A stretch of 64,000 nt of DNA from Branchipolynoe longqiensis (Eukaryota > Annelida > Polychaeta > Phyllodocida > Polynoidae), in contig CM059203.1 of assembly GCA_030323885.1 (NCBI GenBank), positions 5,518,001 through 5,582,000 of the forward strand, written 5' to 3'. The notes beneath the pieces are model-generated. The model was not told where the DNA came from. It made no database searches and saw only the letters and a program-made list of their open reading frames with translations. The translations under genes were made by a program, and so were the position numbers. Positions 9,898-20,199 of this stretch are shown here, piece after piece (the first letter of the stretch is position 1; each line of letters begins with the position of its first letter).

Positions 9898-10240
9898 CCA
9901 GACGGGATGGCCGATTGAGTTAGAGCATCTGTCTCCCGTGTTGGTAGATCGTGGATTCAAATCCAGGTCGAGTCAAAGCAATGACTTAAGAATTGATACT
10001 TGTCGCTTCCTATCCAGGTGCTCGGCATTATTACTATTAGGATAGGGCAAGGACTGGTTGGCTCAGTGTCAGGATAATGTGGCTGAGTGGGATATCAGGT
10101 CATGGTCCTGGCAGCCTGGTCTCCCAGTGGGGCAGCACTATAAAGTCGCCATGAGTGTGCACTGTCACAAGTCAGTACCCATCCTGATATGACCTTAGAT
10201 GTTGCTAGGACGTAAAAACAACAACAAACAAACAAACAAA
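9898..10240 (+). mobile_element. Full-length SINE-1
   Basis: A complete copy: the head starts CCAGACGGGATGGCCGATTG (A box), has a slightly mutated B box GGATTCAAATCC and GGTCGAGTCAAAGC, then the body GGATAGGGCAAGGACTGG and GGGCAGCACTATAAAGTCGC, and the tail AAACAACAACAAACAAAC. The length of 343 bp is typical of the family here. Confidence 0.9.
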
Positions 10241-10616
10241 GCCACCGAATCCGGTGCACAATAAACATCACCATCACCAGGTGCACTACAGTGTTGGTAT
10301 ACGCTGACAAGTTCTGCGCTGTATGAATATGGACTTACGAACTAACATTAGATTAAATATGCTGACTCGTCAACTGACGTAATTCGCGACACTCGGACAG
10401 ATGAAGGAGGAGTCAAGTTTTTGGTACTCAAGATTTATTGAATAGAATTAATCAAATATGAATCAGTAATGATAACATAACAGTGCCTCAGGAGGCTGGG
10501 GGGGGGAGGAGGCTGGCTCCAGAGTCCAGCGCCCCGGGAGGCTGGAGAGGATGGCTCAACAGAAGGCGGCTGGCTGGCACCTTGCGACATGTAAGGCTGG
10601 CTTCCGAGATGTGGAC
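10241..10616. other. Intergenic stretch without recognised features
   Basis: It includes a GGAGGCTGG-rich patch (10488-10570). There are no convincing coding frames and no match to the window's repeat families. Confidence 0.5.
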
Positions 10617-10868
10617 TTAAAGTTGCATAGTCCAGTGGTTTTGAATTTCTGTATTTTTTCTGGATAAATATATTGATCGATCACTAGTATCTACTTTACA
10701 TTAGTTCAAAGTTACTTTTATTTTAAATGGTAAACTTTTGAGATATTTTGAGTGCAAACTACGTCGCGCACCTACGCAGTTACACTGAACTGCGTGCACT
10801 AGGTGGCGGCAGGCTAGCCACAGGGCAGACCCCGACAGGGCTGCCCTCTACTGCGTGTGGCTTGCCCC

Positions 10869-10918
<50 letters not shown>

Positions 10919-11191
10919 ACCCCCCCCACCCAACCTATAGAGTTGATGTGGGATCTGGCGAGTCAGGGGGCGGGTCAGTTGACTGTTGACGCCGCGGAGA
11001 GCAGATTGGTTCAATAAACCAAGTTGAAGCGTACTGACATTGAATCTTGGCGTTCTTCCGTGTGTGCATGGCAGTGTGGGAGTCGGAGGGCCGTGGGCCA
11101 TTACAGTATCTAAGTTAGATATGTAAGATCAAATCTAGATAATTGGTTTGGTTTTGAAAATTTGATATTTCATCGGACTATGCAGCTTTAA
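10617..11191. mobile_element. K element (TTAA-flanked TIR), interrupted
   Basis: The ends TTAAAGTTGCATAGTCC and GGACTATGCAGCTTTAA form inverted repeats bounded by TTAA. The body matches the intact copy at 62489-62843. The centre (10760-11105) is replaced by foreign DNA. TTAA at both ends is the duplication made by piggyBac-like transposases. This copy is non-coding. Confidence 0.68.
10760..11105. repeat. Insert in K element with long poly-C run; LTR-like
   Basis: Begins TACGTCGCGCACC and ends GGGCCATTACA; an AATAAA-type signal (TTCAATAAACC) lies near 11013. A run of about 50 C at 10869-10918 sits in the middle. The layout could be a solo LTR, but no second LTR or flanking duplication is seen. 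The K bases between the two junctions are missing, so it is not a simple insertion. Confidence 0.4.
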
Positions 11192-11304
11192 TGTTCAGGG
11201 ATGTTAGGCGTAATCGAGGTGATTGGGTGTCTGGAGTGAAGAGACAAGTGACGTGATGAGAATCATACAATCCGATAGGTAACGGTCAAGCCACCGCAGC
11301 ATTT

Positions 11305-11656
11305 TAGATGTGGACTTATCGAAGGATGATGAAAATATCATGGACAAAGAAGATCACCAACAAAGAAGTTCGCAGAAAAATTAAAAATAAGAAACGCTTG
11401 TTTGCCACTATACAGACAAAGAAACTTATTTATTTTGGCCACATCATTCGTCAGAGTTCAATATACCGTACATTGTTGGAAGGGAAGGTGAATGGCAGCA
11501 GAGGGAGAGGGAGACCAAGAACATCATGGTTTACAAATATTTTACAGTGGACAGGCTTGAATTATTCACAGTCTATCAGAACAGCACACCATCGGGACAA
11601 GTGGAGAACCATTGCATCCAACCCTCGACTAGAGGACGGAACTATTGATTGATTGA
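11305..11656 (+). mobile_element. 5'-truncated LINE C-terminus, RTE-like (medium copy)
   Basis: About 115 residues are open, from MWTYRRMMKISWTKK through LIYFGHIIRQ to DGTID, ending in ATTGATTGATTGA. It is the same family and 3' end as 4142-4388 and 20716-21293. There is no reverse-transcriptase core. Confidence 0.87.
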
Positions 11657-11687
11657 ACGGTCAAGCTCAGCACTTAACCCCCATAGG

Positions 11688-12020
11688 TTTTTTGTTGTTG
11701 TTTTACGTCCTAGCAACATCTAAGGTCATATCAGGACACATACCGACTTGTGGCAGTGCGCACTCATGGAAACTTTATAGTGATGCCCCACTGGGAAACC
11801 ATGGCCACCATCACCATGACCTGATATCCCACTCAGTCACATTATCCTGACACTGAGCCAAGCAGTCCTTGCCCTATCCTAATAATGCCGAGTGCCTGGC
11901 TAGGAAGCGACAAGTATACATTTTTAAGTCATTGGTTTTATTCGACCAGGGTTTGAAACCACGATCCCACGGTCTACCAACACGGGAGACGGACGCTATA
12001 ACTCATTCGGCCATCCCGTC
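11688..12020 (-). mobile_element. SINE-1 copy with probable target duplication
   Basis: A full complement-oriented copy from TTTTTGTTGTTGTTTTACG to GGCCATCCCGTC. It is flanked by TTAACCCCCATA (11674-11685) and TTAACCCCTATA (12021-12032), a 12-bp duplication with one mismatch. Confidence 0.88.
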
Positions 12021-12115
12021 TTAACCCCTATATGAGAGGAGTGGGTGGGTGAAATAGTGCTGCTCCGATGAGAGTCGGGAGCAAAGTGAGGGGAGTGGTG
12101 GAGTGGTCACGTGCT

Positions 12116-12460
12116 AAAGGCCCTGTCAGACTATGCCGTATTGCATCAGCGTATGGTGACATATGCTGTCATACAATGGGAATTTTGAACATCCTCAAAA
12201 ATACTACTTATGCCAAACTTACCCATAGCTTATCTCAGCGTACTGTTAACGAATACTACTTATGCCAAACGTACCCATAACATACCCATAGTTTATCTCA
12301 GCATACACCAGTGGGCTGTTAACGAATACTACTTATGCCAAACGTACCCATAACTTGTCTCAGCGTACACCAGTGCACACCAGCATACACCAATGTGTTG
12401 GCACAAAATGATGTATGTCGGCATACGCTGACGCAATACGGCATAGTGTGAAAGGGCCTT
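12116..12460. mobile_element. FB element 1
   Basis: Inverted repeats of about 40 bp: AGGCCCTGTCAGACTATGCC on the left and the complement of GGCATAGTGTGAAAGGGCCT on the right. The interior contains three tandem copies of a roughly 60-75 bp unit (AATACTACTTATGCCAAAC, TATCTCAGCGTAC). The candidate 3-bp duplication is TAA/TGA. There is no coding capacity. Confidence 0.75.
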
Positions 12461-12613
12461 GAGTGTCGACTTGCTCGTGCGCGAATTATACGTAAACACC
12501 GAACACTAGAATCTATTCCATACGAAGCATCTAGTGCTTAGCATTCAAACTAAGCTATTTATCTCAATTTAAACAACAAAAATCCAATCATCTTTGGTCT
12601 TTTAATTATTATT

Positions 12614-12880
12614 TTATTCTATTTCTCCCTGTTTGATTTCCCTCGGATATAGAATGAAATCCAAGATGGCGGATTGATTAAACATCATGGCGTTGTTGCG
12701 TGCCATCTCGTAGAATATATCAATTGAATAAGGAAATCCTAGTGGCTTAGTTGGTCTATAATGAGCAATTGCCACAGACTGCTCCGGGTTTTCTTTGTCA
12801 ACGGTAACCATGGTTACCTGCTCCAAATGCAGAGCCAGCCCCATCTTGCTTTTAAAAATATATTTAGGTGGCACCTTCAT
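12614..12880 (-). CDS. Orphan 88-codon open frame
   Basis: This frame has a balanced amino-acid composition, unlike the repeat-derived frames elsewhere. It begins with ATG directly after an in-frame TAA, has a second Met at codon 13 and ends IKQGEIE. I see no domain, signal peptide or membrane segment, and I do not recognise it. It lies between an FB element and a SINE-1 and matches none of the window's repeat families. It could be a terminal exon, a gene fragment or a chance frame; 88 codons is within chance expectation for 64 kb. Confidence 0.25.
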   Translation of the reverse strand: MKVPPKYIFKSKMGLALHLEQVTMVTVDKENPEQSVAIAHYRPTKPLGFPYSIDIFYEMARNNAMMFNQSAILDFILYPREIKQGEIE

Positions 12881-12950
12881 TAGTTCTCAAAGGTGGACAG
12901 GATATCAGCGAGTCGCTCTCGTATATTGTGTAAGCCACCAATGTGGAATT

Positions 12951-13288
12951 ACCAGACGGGATGACCGAATGAGTTGAGTGTCCGTCGCCCATTTTCGTAG
13001 ATCGTGGGATTCGAATCCACGAGTTTGAACCCTAGTCGAGTCAAAGCAAGGACTAAAAAATTTATACTTGACACTTCCTTGCAAGGCGCTCGGCATTATT
13101 TGGATAGGGCAAAGACTGGTTTGCTCAGTGTCAGGATAATGTGACCGAGTGGGATATCAGGTCATGGTGCTGGCGGCCTGGTCTCCCAGTGGGGCGGCAC
13201 TTTAAAGTCGCCATGAGTGCGCACTGTCACAAGTCGGTGCCCATCCTGATATGACCTTAGATGTTGCCAGGATGTAAAACTCACCACC
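12951..13288 (+). mobile_element. SINE-1 copy with 15-bp target duplication
   Basis: The copy starts ACCAGACGGGATGACCG and ends GATGTAAAACTCA. The flanks CCACCAATGTGGAAT (12936-12950) and CCACCAATGTGGAAT (13288 on) are identical, so the insertion boundaries are secure. The head carries a partial duplication around the B box (ATTCGAATCC then TTTGAACCC). Confidence 0.92.
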
Positions 13289-13365
13289 AATGTGGAATAA
13301 GTAAGCTGTGGATTCAAAGCGAACAAACTAGATCACAGTCCAAGGACAGGCTTGACGCATGCCGA

Positions 13366-13428
13366 TTGACGTAATATCTTTTCAAATAGATTATTTTTAC
13401 GCATAGCCATCCTATGTCAGAAACCGGT
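13366..13428. repeat. Direct repeat, left copy
   Basis: It contains ATTGACGTAATATCTTTTC, TTATTTTTACGCATAGCC and ATCCTATGTCAG, and is repeated at 14218-14282 with about 85 percent identity. A CG-TIR element and a SINE-1 lie between the two copies. Confidence 0.7.
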
Positions 13429-13433
13429 GTGGT

Positions 13434-13881
13434 GGTTTCAGCGGGTTCCCATGCTCAGAGGTGTCCCTCGCTTCTGCGCATGCGTCAGAATCTAGTAAAC
13501 ATGGCCGTAATCGATTAACACAAACCGGGCGACTCGGGTCATCCGAATTTCAAATAGAACACGCGAGTGGAGTCGACAAATACACGTCCCGTGTGCAAAA
13601 AAAGAATAACTTAGATTAATGAAATGGAAATATAGGTAAACTGGGCCATGATACAATACTTTAAATCCTATTTTGCTGTACTTTTATCGGTTATTAAAAA
13701 AAAAAGAACAAATTGTCCACCCGAGCGTATTCGATTATTCACCCGAGTTTGTAGGATGTGCGCATGCGCCAATAAGTGGCTGGGGTGACCCGAGTTGATG
13801 CGAAATCCGCGCATGCGCAGAAGCAGCGCAGAAGCGAGGGACACCTCTGAGCACGGGAACCCGCTGAAACCACCACACCGG
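13434..13881. mobile_element. CG-TIR element, copy 2
   Basis: Nearly perfect inverted repeats of about 58 bp start CCGGTGTGGTGGTTTCAGCG and contain GTGTCCCTCGCTTCTGCGCA, a segment also seen in copy 1. The interior is AT-rich and non-coding. The right terminus overlaps the first bases of the adjoining SINE-1 head. Confidence 0.75.
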
Positions 13882-14207
13882 GCGTTGTGGGCGAATCGGC
13901 AGAGTCAGGCCTCGCGTGCGGGAGATCGGTAGTTCGGTTCCCGGTCGAGTCAAACCAGTGACTTAGAAATTTATAACTGTCGCTTCCTAGCTTGATGTGC
14001 GGCATTTTTAGGATAGGGCAAGGACCAGTTGACTCAGTGTCAGGATAATGTGACAGTGCGATATCATCAGGTCATGGTGCTTGTAGCCTGGTCTCCCAGT
14101 GGGGCAGCACTATAAAGTCACCATGAGTGCGCACTGTCACAAGTCAGTACCCATCCTGATATGACCTTAGATGTTCCCAGGATGTGAAACTCCAACAACC
14201 AACCAAT
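13877..14207 (+). mobile_element. SINE-1 copy, ACCGGGCGCGG head subtype
   Basis: The head starts ACCGGGCGTTGTGGGCG, with B box AGTTCGGTTCCCGG. The body is complete and the tail is AAACTCCAACAACCAACC. It abuts the CG-TIR element without a spacer. Confidence 0.82.
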
Positions 14208-14217
14208 CAGTCAGGGT

Positions 14218-14282
14218 TGATGTATGTCCATTGACGTAATATCTTTTCGAGTGGTTTATTTTTACTCATAGCCATCCTATAT
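14218..14282. repeat. Direct repeat, right copy
   Basis: This is the partner of 13366-13428 (ATTGACGTAATATCTTTTC, CATAGCCATCCTATATCAG). Confidence 0.7.
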
Positions 14283-14308
14283 CAGAGTGATTTTAATTGA
14301 GTTGAAGC

Positions 14309-14540
14309 GCAAATCTATACTTGTCGCTCCCTAGCCTGGTGCTCGGCATTAATAGGATAGGGCAAGGACTGGTTAGCTCAGTGTCAGGATAATGTGACTG
14401 AGTGGGATATCGGGTCATGGTACTATTGTCCTGCTATCTCATTGGGGCATCACTATAAAGTCGCCAATAGTGTGTACTGTCACAAATCCTCTCCTATCCT
14501 GATATCATCCTAAATGTGGTCAGGATGTAAACCCCAACCA
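14309..14540 (+). mobile_element. SINE-1 3' part
   Basis: It starts within the body (ATACTTGTCGCTCCCTAGCC) and ends GTAAACCCCAACCAATC. The head is missing. Confidence 0.8.
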
Positions 14541-14544
14541 ATCT

Positions 14545-14831
14545 TTCAACTATTTTGTTCCTTTTCAATTATTTTGTTTCATTCACAGCTATTTTTTTGT
14601 TCCTTTTCGACTGTTTTGTTCCCCTTTCATTATTTTATTTCATTAACAACTATTTTGTTCCTTTTTCGACTATTTTGTTCCTTTTTCGACTATTTTGTTC
14701 CGTTTTCGACTACTATTTTCTTGCGACCACCAAAGCAATGGTCGCAAGAAGAATAACAAAAATCATATTTTGTTCCTTTTGATCGCTCGACGGGTATTGT
14801 TCCTTTTATCTATATATATATTTTGTTCCAT
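14545..14831. repeat. TATTTTGTTCC minisatellite
   Basis: Tandem units of about 19-25 bp such as CTATTTTGTTCCTTTTTCGA, with diverged flanking copies. The Phe-rich frames across it are artefacts. Confidence 0.85.
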
Positions 14832-15640
14832 TTGTCATGGGGGTGATGAAAATGGGAAATATTGCGCCTAGAGCGGGACTTGAACCCACATCTCTTTGCA
14901 TTCCGGGCCAGTGTGCTAACCATTACACCACCTAGGCTCCCTGATATCAACACACTCCCCATGCCTACCTGGTTACTTGCCTGAGAGGTCAGTGCAGACG
15001 CACCCCCCACACTCGTCCCCCTGGAATTGTAAGTCCTTTAAATGGTCATTTAATGCTTACAATTACATACATACAAGCAATACACTTACATACACAGGGT
15101 AGGTTCAACAACCATACAGCACGTAGCTTGTACAGGATCCTGGTCATGGCACCAGTATCATGGGGGTGATGAAAATGGGAAATATTGCGCCTAGAGCGGG
15201 ACTTGAACCCACATCTCTTTGCATTCCGGGCCAGTGTGCTAACCATACACTTACATACACAGGGTAGGTTCAACAACCATACAGCACGTAGCTTGTACAG
15301 GATCCTGGTCATGGCACCAGTATCATGGGGGTGATGAAAATGGGAAATATTGCGCCTAGAGCGGGACTTGAACCCACATCTCTTTGCATTCCGGGCCAGT
15401 GTGCTAACCATTACACTTACATACACAGGGTAGGTTCAACAACCATACAGCACGTAGCTTGTACAGGATCCTGGTCATGGCACCAGTATCATGGGGGTGA
15501 TGAAAATGGGAAATATTGCGCCTAGAGCGGGACTTGAACCCACATCTCTTTGCATTCCGGGCCAGTGTGCTAACCATTACACCACCTATGCTCCCTGATA
15601 TCAACACACTCCCCATGCCTACCTGTCTATGTGGTTACTT
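14832..15640 (-). mobile_element. SINE-3 copies, head-to-tail array
   Basis: One full complement copy (14832-15060) is followed by three copies of a 165-166 bp unit. The unit starts CACTTACATACACAGGG (15083, 15248, 15414) and contains GCGGGACTTGAACCC (B box on the complement). In the first two unit copies the head is cut after GTGCTAACCAT and joined straight to the next tail. Only the last copy has a full head and leader. Confidence 0.87.
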
Positions 15641-15868
15641 GCCTGAGAGGCCAGTTCAGACTACTACACATTCAACAACTACATTCATTTCAACAACTGG
15701 GTTAATGTTGACTACATCGAGCATTCAGCCATGTGATGTGTTGAATTCTAACTCATTTGAAAACTTTTTTTTTTTTAGCTTATCCATTTGATCACGTGAT
15801 CATCCACCGAAGATAATTGACAGCGTGAATAATTAACTCTTTTATTCCTGTCGTCATGTGTGGACAAT

Positions 15869-16731
15869 GGTTGGTTGTTGGAGTTTTATGTCCTGACAAC
15901 ATCTAAAGCTGTGTTTACACGGGCAATTGTAAAGTGAATTAGACAAAGTGATTTATATGAAGCAAAGTAGTGGCGCGTTTACACGGAGCGAGTTCGAAAG
16001 TGTGTCGGCGACCGTAAACCAGCAGCCTTAGTGGTGAGCATGTAGCCGGCGAGCACTGCTATTTGTTTAGTTTACATTCGTCGATTTGACAATATGAATA
16101 ACGACGCCGAAGTAGCAGCTACGTTAATATCGCTTGGAATTTAGGGTTAATTTAATGAAATTTTATTATTTGAGTATGTAATTCTGTTAAATATGATCGC
16201 ATTCACTAGATTTCGGCCTAATCGGTCCCTAACACTGCCGGGCACCAGCGATTAGTTACAGCTGAGCACCGCTATTTTACACTATCGCCGCCCGGGAACC
16301 AGCTGTATCGCTTCATCTATACTACCTCGCAAGGTGGTTTACATATATACCGATTTAGCCCTAAAACACCTCAGTGTCGCGTTTACACGGCAAATGTAAA
16401 TCGATCTAGACAAGTGGTTTTATATGAAGCGGTTTAACTCGCCCGTGTAAACACGGCTTAAGGTCATATCAGGACGGGTCCTGACTTGTGACAGCGCACA
16501 CTCATTGTAACTTTATAGTGCTGTCCCACTGGGAAATAAGGCCCCGCCAGCACCATGACCCAAGATCCCACTGTCATATTATCCTGACCATATCCTATTA
16601 ATGCTGAGCGCTGACCTAGCAAGCGACAAGTATCATTTCTAATGTCATTGGTTTGACTCGACCGGGAATCGAACTGTCGATCTCCCACATGGGAAGCCTG
16701 CGCTCTACCGATTCGGCCACCGCGTCCGGTA
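15869..16731 (-). mobile_element. SINE-1 copy split by an FB element
   Basis: The tail half GTTGGTTGTTGGAG...CAACATCTAA (15869-15906) and the rest (GGTCATATCAGGACGGG to the ACCGGACGCGG head at 16731) flank FB element 2. Removing the FB and one TAA restores the usual CATCTAAGGTCATATC order. Confidence 0.88.
15907..16458. mobile_element. FB element 2
   Basis: Inverted ends AGCTGTGTTTACACGGGC and the complement of GCCCGTGTAAACACGGCT, with an exact TAA duplication (15904-15906, 16459-16461). The insertion site is certain because the target is a SINE-1. The interior contains further ACACGG, GATTTA and GTTTACA motifs in both orientations. The length is 552 bp, close to the 554 bp of the copy at 44543. 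Confidence 0.88.
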
Positions 16732-16794
16732 TATACGAGAGGTTTGTTTGTTGTTGATTAGAGATTGGTAGCGAGTACTGGATCAGGAGGCTAC

Positions 16795-17722
16795 CACCTC
16801 CGTACCTCCACCAAACACACACACACCTGCCTACCACCTCCCCTACCCACCAAACACACACACCCGCCTACCACCTCCCCTACCCACCAAACACACACAC
16901 CCGCCTACCACCTCCCCTACCTACCAAACACACACACCCGCCTACCACCTCCCCTACCCCCCCAAAACACACACACCCGCCTACCACCTCCCCTACCCAC
17001 CAAACACACACACCCGCCTACCACCTCCCCTACCCCCCAAACACACACACCCGCCTACCACCTCCCCTACCCCCCAAACAACACCCGCCTACACACCTAC
17101 CCCCAAACACACACACCCTACCACCTCCCCTACCCACCAAACACACACACCCGCCTACCACCTCCCTACCCACCAAAACACACACACCCGCTACCACCTC
17201 CTACCCCCAAACACCACACACCCGCCTACCACTCCCCTACCCCCAAACACACACCCGCCTACCACCTCCCTTAACCCTACCAAACACACACCGCTACCAC
17301 TCCGTACTCCACCAAACACACCGCCTACACCTCCATACTCCACCAAAACACACACCTGCCTCACCTCCCCTACACCACACACCACGCCTAAACACCTCCC
17401 TACCCAAACACACACCGCCTACCACCTCCCCTACCCCCAAAACACACACACCCGCTACCACCTCCCTACCACCAAACAACACACCCACTACCACCCTCCT
17501 CCCAAGAAACACACACACACACGCCTACCACCCCCCATACCCAAACACACACACCGCTAACCTGTAACCCCCCAAACACACAACTGCCTACCACCTCCTA
17601 CCCCAACCAACACAACACCTGCCTACCACAACATACCCAACACACACACACCCGCCTACCACCTCCGCTCCCCCCACACGCCCTCTTACCACCTCCCCTC
17701 CCCCCAATCCCTTCTCTACACC
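16795..17722. repeat. 37-bp minisatellite, CCTACCACCTCCCCTACC unit
   Basis: About 24 copies of CCTACCACCTCCCCTACC followed by CACCAAACACACACACCCG. The first eight units are regular; from about 17080 onward single-base losses and gains are frequent. Confidence 0.9.
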
Positions 17723-17867
17723 ACACACACCCACACAGCCTCATACCACTCGCCACAAGGAAGGCACCAACAGCTCCTCAGACTCCGAATAGCAATGGGA
17801 TGACGCGGGGGTGGGGGGGGGGGAGTGAGAGATGATTTGTTGTAATGCCGACAGGAATGCCATGTAT

Positions 17868-17870
17868 GAG

Positions 17871-17906
<36 letters not shown>

Positions 17907-17925
17907 AATATATATATACATATAG
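17868..17925. repeat. (TA)n microsatellite
   Basis: About 28 TA dinucleotides with a few G or C interruptions. Confidence 0.92.
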
Positions 17926-17979
17926 ATCATTCTCAGAAACAGTGTACATTATTTGGTTTCCACGTTACATTGTTAATGA

Positions 17980-18335
17980 TTTTATTCAAAATTAATAGAA
18001 GTGCAGAACCCTAACCATATAAATTTAATATAATCTTGTTCGTTAAACATGTTTTCTACATGTGCTCCAATCAGTTTGTTTCGAGGTGGTGTGGTTTCAG
18101 AGATATTTAACTTTTTCTGTATGAAGTTTGCTGGTACGCGCAGTGCAAAACGTCAGTTTTATTCAAAATTAATAGAAATGCAGAACCCTAACCGTATCAA
18201 TTTTTAATATAATCTGTTTGTTAAACATGTTGTTAAACATGTTTTCTTTATGTGTTCTATTCGGTTTGTTTCTAGGTGGTGTGGTTTTAGAGATATTTCA
18301 CCTTTTCTGTATGAAGATTGCTCAGAGCCATTGAG
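17980..18335. repeat. Two tandem copies of CG-TIR interior unit
   Basis: Two units of about 170-185 bp (AACCCTAACCATATAAATTT, TTTGTTTCGAGGTGGTGTGG) match the internal dimers of 5957-6449 and 27382-27887. No CCGGTGT terminus is present, so this is a decayed or partial element. Confidence 0.65.
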
Positions 18336-18477
18336 TTTGTAGTGTGACTGTGTGCTGTTCTTCAGCCAAGCAGCACGCACACTGACCTAAATACCCATGC
18401 TGACGTCATATTGTAAGATATTCCGATTTACGGCATCGGGGGGGGGGGAATGCAAATGTTCTATTACTAAACAGGTG

Positions 18478-18836
18478 TACGTGACCTACCCCCTCCCCCT
18501 CTGCTGGGTAGGATCACCACACTCAGGGTCAAGGTTGGTGGTGGCCAGGGGAGGGGGGGGGGGCCACACAGCTTATTGGTGGTTGGCAGACCACTGGTAA
18601 CCATGGGGACCAGGAATGCTGGATCCCTATTGGTAGGGCCAAGAATGCTTGTTTCCCAATGAGGGAAAGGGGTGAGGTGATACTCTGCAATGAACCCATG
18701 TAACCATATAAATAATAAACCAGAGGGCTTGACGCTCTCTCTTCCTTTATTTACACTTCATACTCTTCCTTTCTCTTTGTCTGTATTGATTTCACTATAG
18801 CCTGCCTACACAACCACAGATTTGAGCTTTAGCCAT
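18478..18836 (+). mobile_element. LTR-like repeat (solo LTR candidate)
   Basis: It is shared with the complement of 44190-44527. It carries a TATA-like CATATAAATAATAAACCAG followed by a CT-rich start region, then TTTCTCTTTGTCTGTATTG, which looks like an LTR promoter followed by R-U5. No internal retroviral genes or second LTR lie nearby. Boundaries are approximate. Confidence 0.45.
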
Positions 18837-18856
18837 TCTACAAAAGTGGAGACCTA

Positions 18857-19147
18857 GGCCGCGTTCAGAATCCGTCTCGGAGGCGCCTCGGCGATGCTTT
18901 TTGGTCTATTTGCGTTCAGGGTCCGTCTCGGCGACGCCTCCCTTTTCAGGTTGGAGACAAAAAGCGCCTCGAAAATGGCCGCCGCATGCAGTGGTTTCAT
19001 CCAATCAGAACACAGCATTTCGATTGCAAATGGCCACCACCTATGGGGGCGGCCATTTTCGAGACAAGAAACTGCCTTTGTGGTTCAGACTAGCGTGACG
19101 TCATGGGCGCCTCCGAGGCGCCTCCGAGATGGACCCTGAATGCGGCC
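18857..19147. mobile_element. FB element 3
   Basis: The ends GGCCGCGTTCAGAATCC and the complement of GGACCCTGAATGCGGCC are flanked by CTA on both sides (18854-18856 and 19148-19150). The interior is rich in GGCGCCTCGG/CCGAGGCGCC palindromes. It is GC-rich, unlike its surroundings, and non-coding. Confidence 0.75.
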
Positions 19148-19150
19148 CTA

Positions 19151-19498
19151 GTCTTTACAATATGAAATAGGTCTATGGGCAGCTAGGGAAGTTGGTAACC
19201 AGAGAGTAGAGTTACTACCTGAATGAATACGGTAACTCTTCCCCGTACCACGTGACTGAGAGTGAGAAGTTACTGTTGTCCCTAGGGGTCATCGATAGCT
19301 CTCTAGTAGTTCATCTTGTATACGTGTATTGCCAGTAACCATGGCAACAGGTTCCTTACCTCTTCCCTACTTGTGAGTGTTGGAATGTGGCGTGGATTGT
19401 GCTTATTGAGAGGACTGGGTGTCGGTGTCTGAAATGTGGGTCAGTTCTGGTGTTAGTATTATTAATGTTATTTATTGTACTTCCTATATTCCTTCCAT
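19151..19498. other. Unannotated stretch
   Basis: Mixed-composition DNA. No repeat-family match, exon or open frame could be supported. Confidence 0.5.
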
Positions 19499-19928
19499 AA
19501 AGGGGCTGTCACATTAGGTTTTTTTGCGGGAGCGTATGGCGGCGTAGGCGCGTTACATCATATACGCCGGCATACGCCGTATACGCTACTCATACGCTAC
19601 GCATACGCTACTCATACGCCACCAGATGCCGGCTTATGTGAAGCGTATGAGGCATACGCCGCCATACGCTTTCATAAATCCGTCCGTCCAAATTTGTTTG
19701 TGCATGCTCAAAAAAACTCGACCTATGAGGGCGTATGGCCCATACTGTCAAAAAATGTCACAGCACGCTCCCATACGCTCCTCATACGCTCCTCGTACGC
19801 TCCTCGTAGGTTCCACATACGCTCAAAACCACCCGAAAGGTCACCAAATGTCATCATAGGCCGGCACGCGCAGGACCTACGTAGGTTTTCAATACGCTCC
19901 CGCCATACGCCGTAATGTGACAGGGCCT
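19499..19928. mobile_element. FB element 4
   Basis: The ends AGGGGCTGTCACATTA and the complement of TAATGTGACAGGGCCT are inverted. The interior is made of CATACGC/GCGTATG motifs in both orientations (CTCATACGC, CTCCTCGTACG). The 3-bp flanks are TAA and GAA. The 146-codon open frame through it is motif-driven. Confidence 0.78.
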
Positions 19929-20052
19929 GAAGAAAGATGAAGACAAGATAGGGTTAATGGCTCGAGCCTAAGACTCTGGCTGGGCCTAAAGACCTACCGT
20001 TATATTTTTATTGCGCAAAATCGGAGGCGAAATGGGCTGATAGTAGGGGGGT

Positions 20053-20192
20053 GAGGCGCCCCCTGGAGGGCACGAGGAGAAGCAGGGGAGCTGCTTGCAG
20101 GCAGACCTCCAGCTCTCCAGGCTGCACCCTCACCTCCAGTACCCCAACTACAGAAGAACATCTCAACACGGGGTTTACAGGAGTGGAAGCAG
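20053..20192 (+). CDS. Possible host exon ending in a consensus splice donor
   Basis: A 46-codon open frame with ordinary composition (contains LQADLQLSRLHPHLQYPNY) ends AGCAG|GTAAGAAC, a near-perfect 5' splice site, leaving two bases of a split codon. Upstream stops lie just before 20053, and no strong acceptor with a pyrimidine tract is visible, so the 5' border is unknown. I recognise no domain. It may equally be a chance frame next to a chance donor. Confidence 0.22.
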
Positions 20193-20199
20193 GTAAGAA

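Noticed and set aside
9898..10000. Functional tRNA genes at the SINE heads
   Set aside because: A and B boxes are present, but acceptor and anticodon stems do not pair properly, and the heads are always fused to SINE bodies.
19475..19915. A 146-codon gene
   Set aside because: Lies within an FB element; the sequence is CATACGC-motif repetition (Tyr/Ala/Thr/His-rich).
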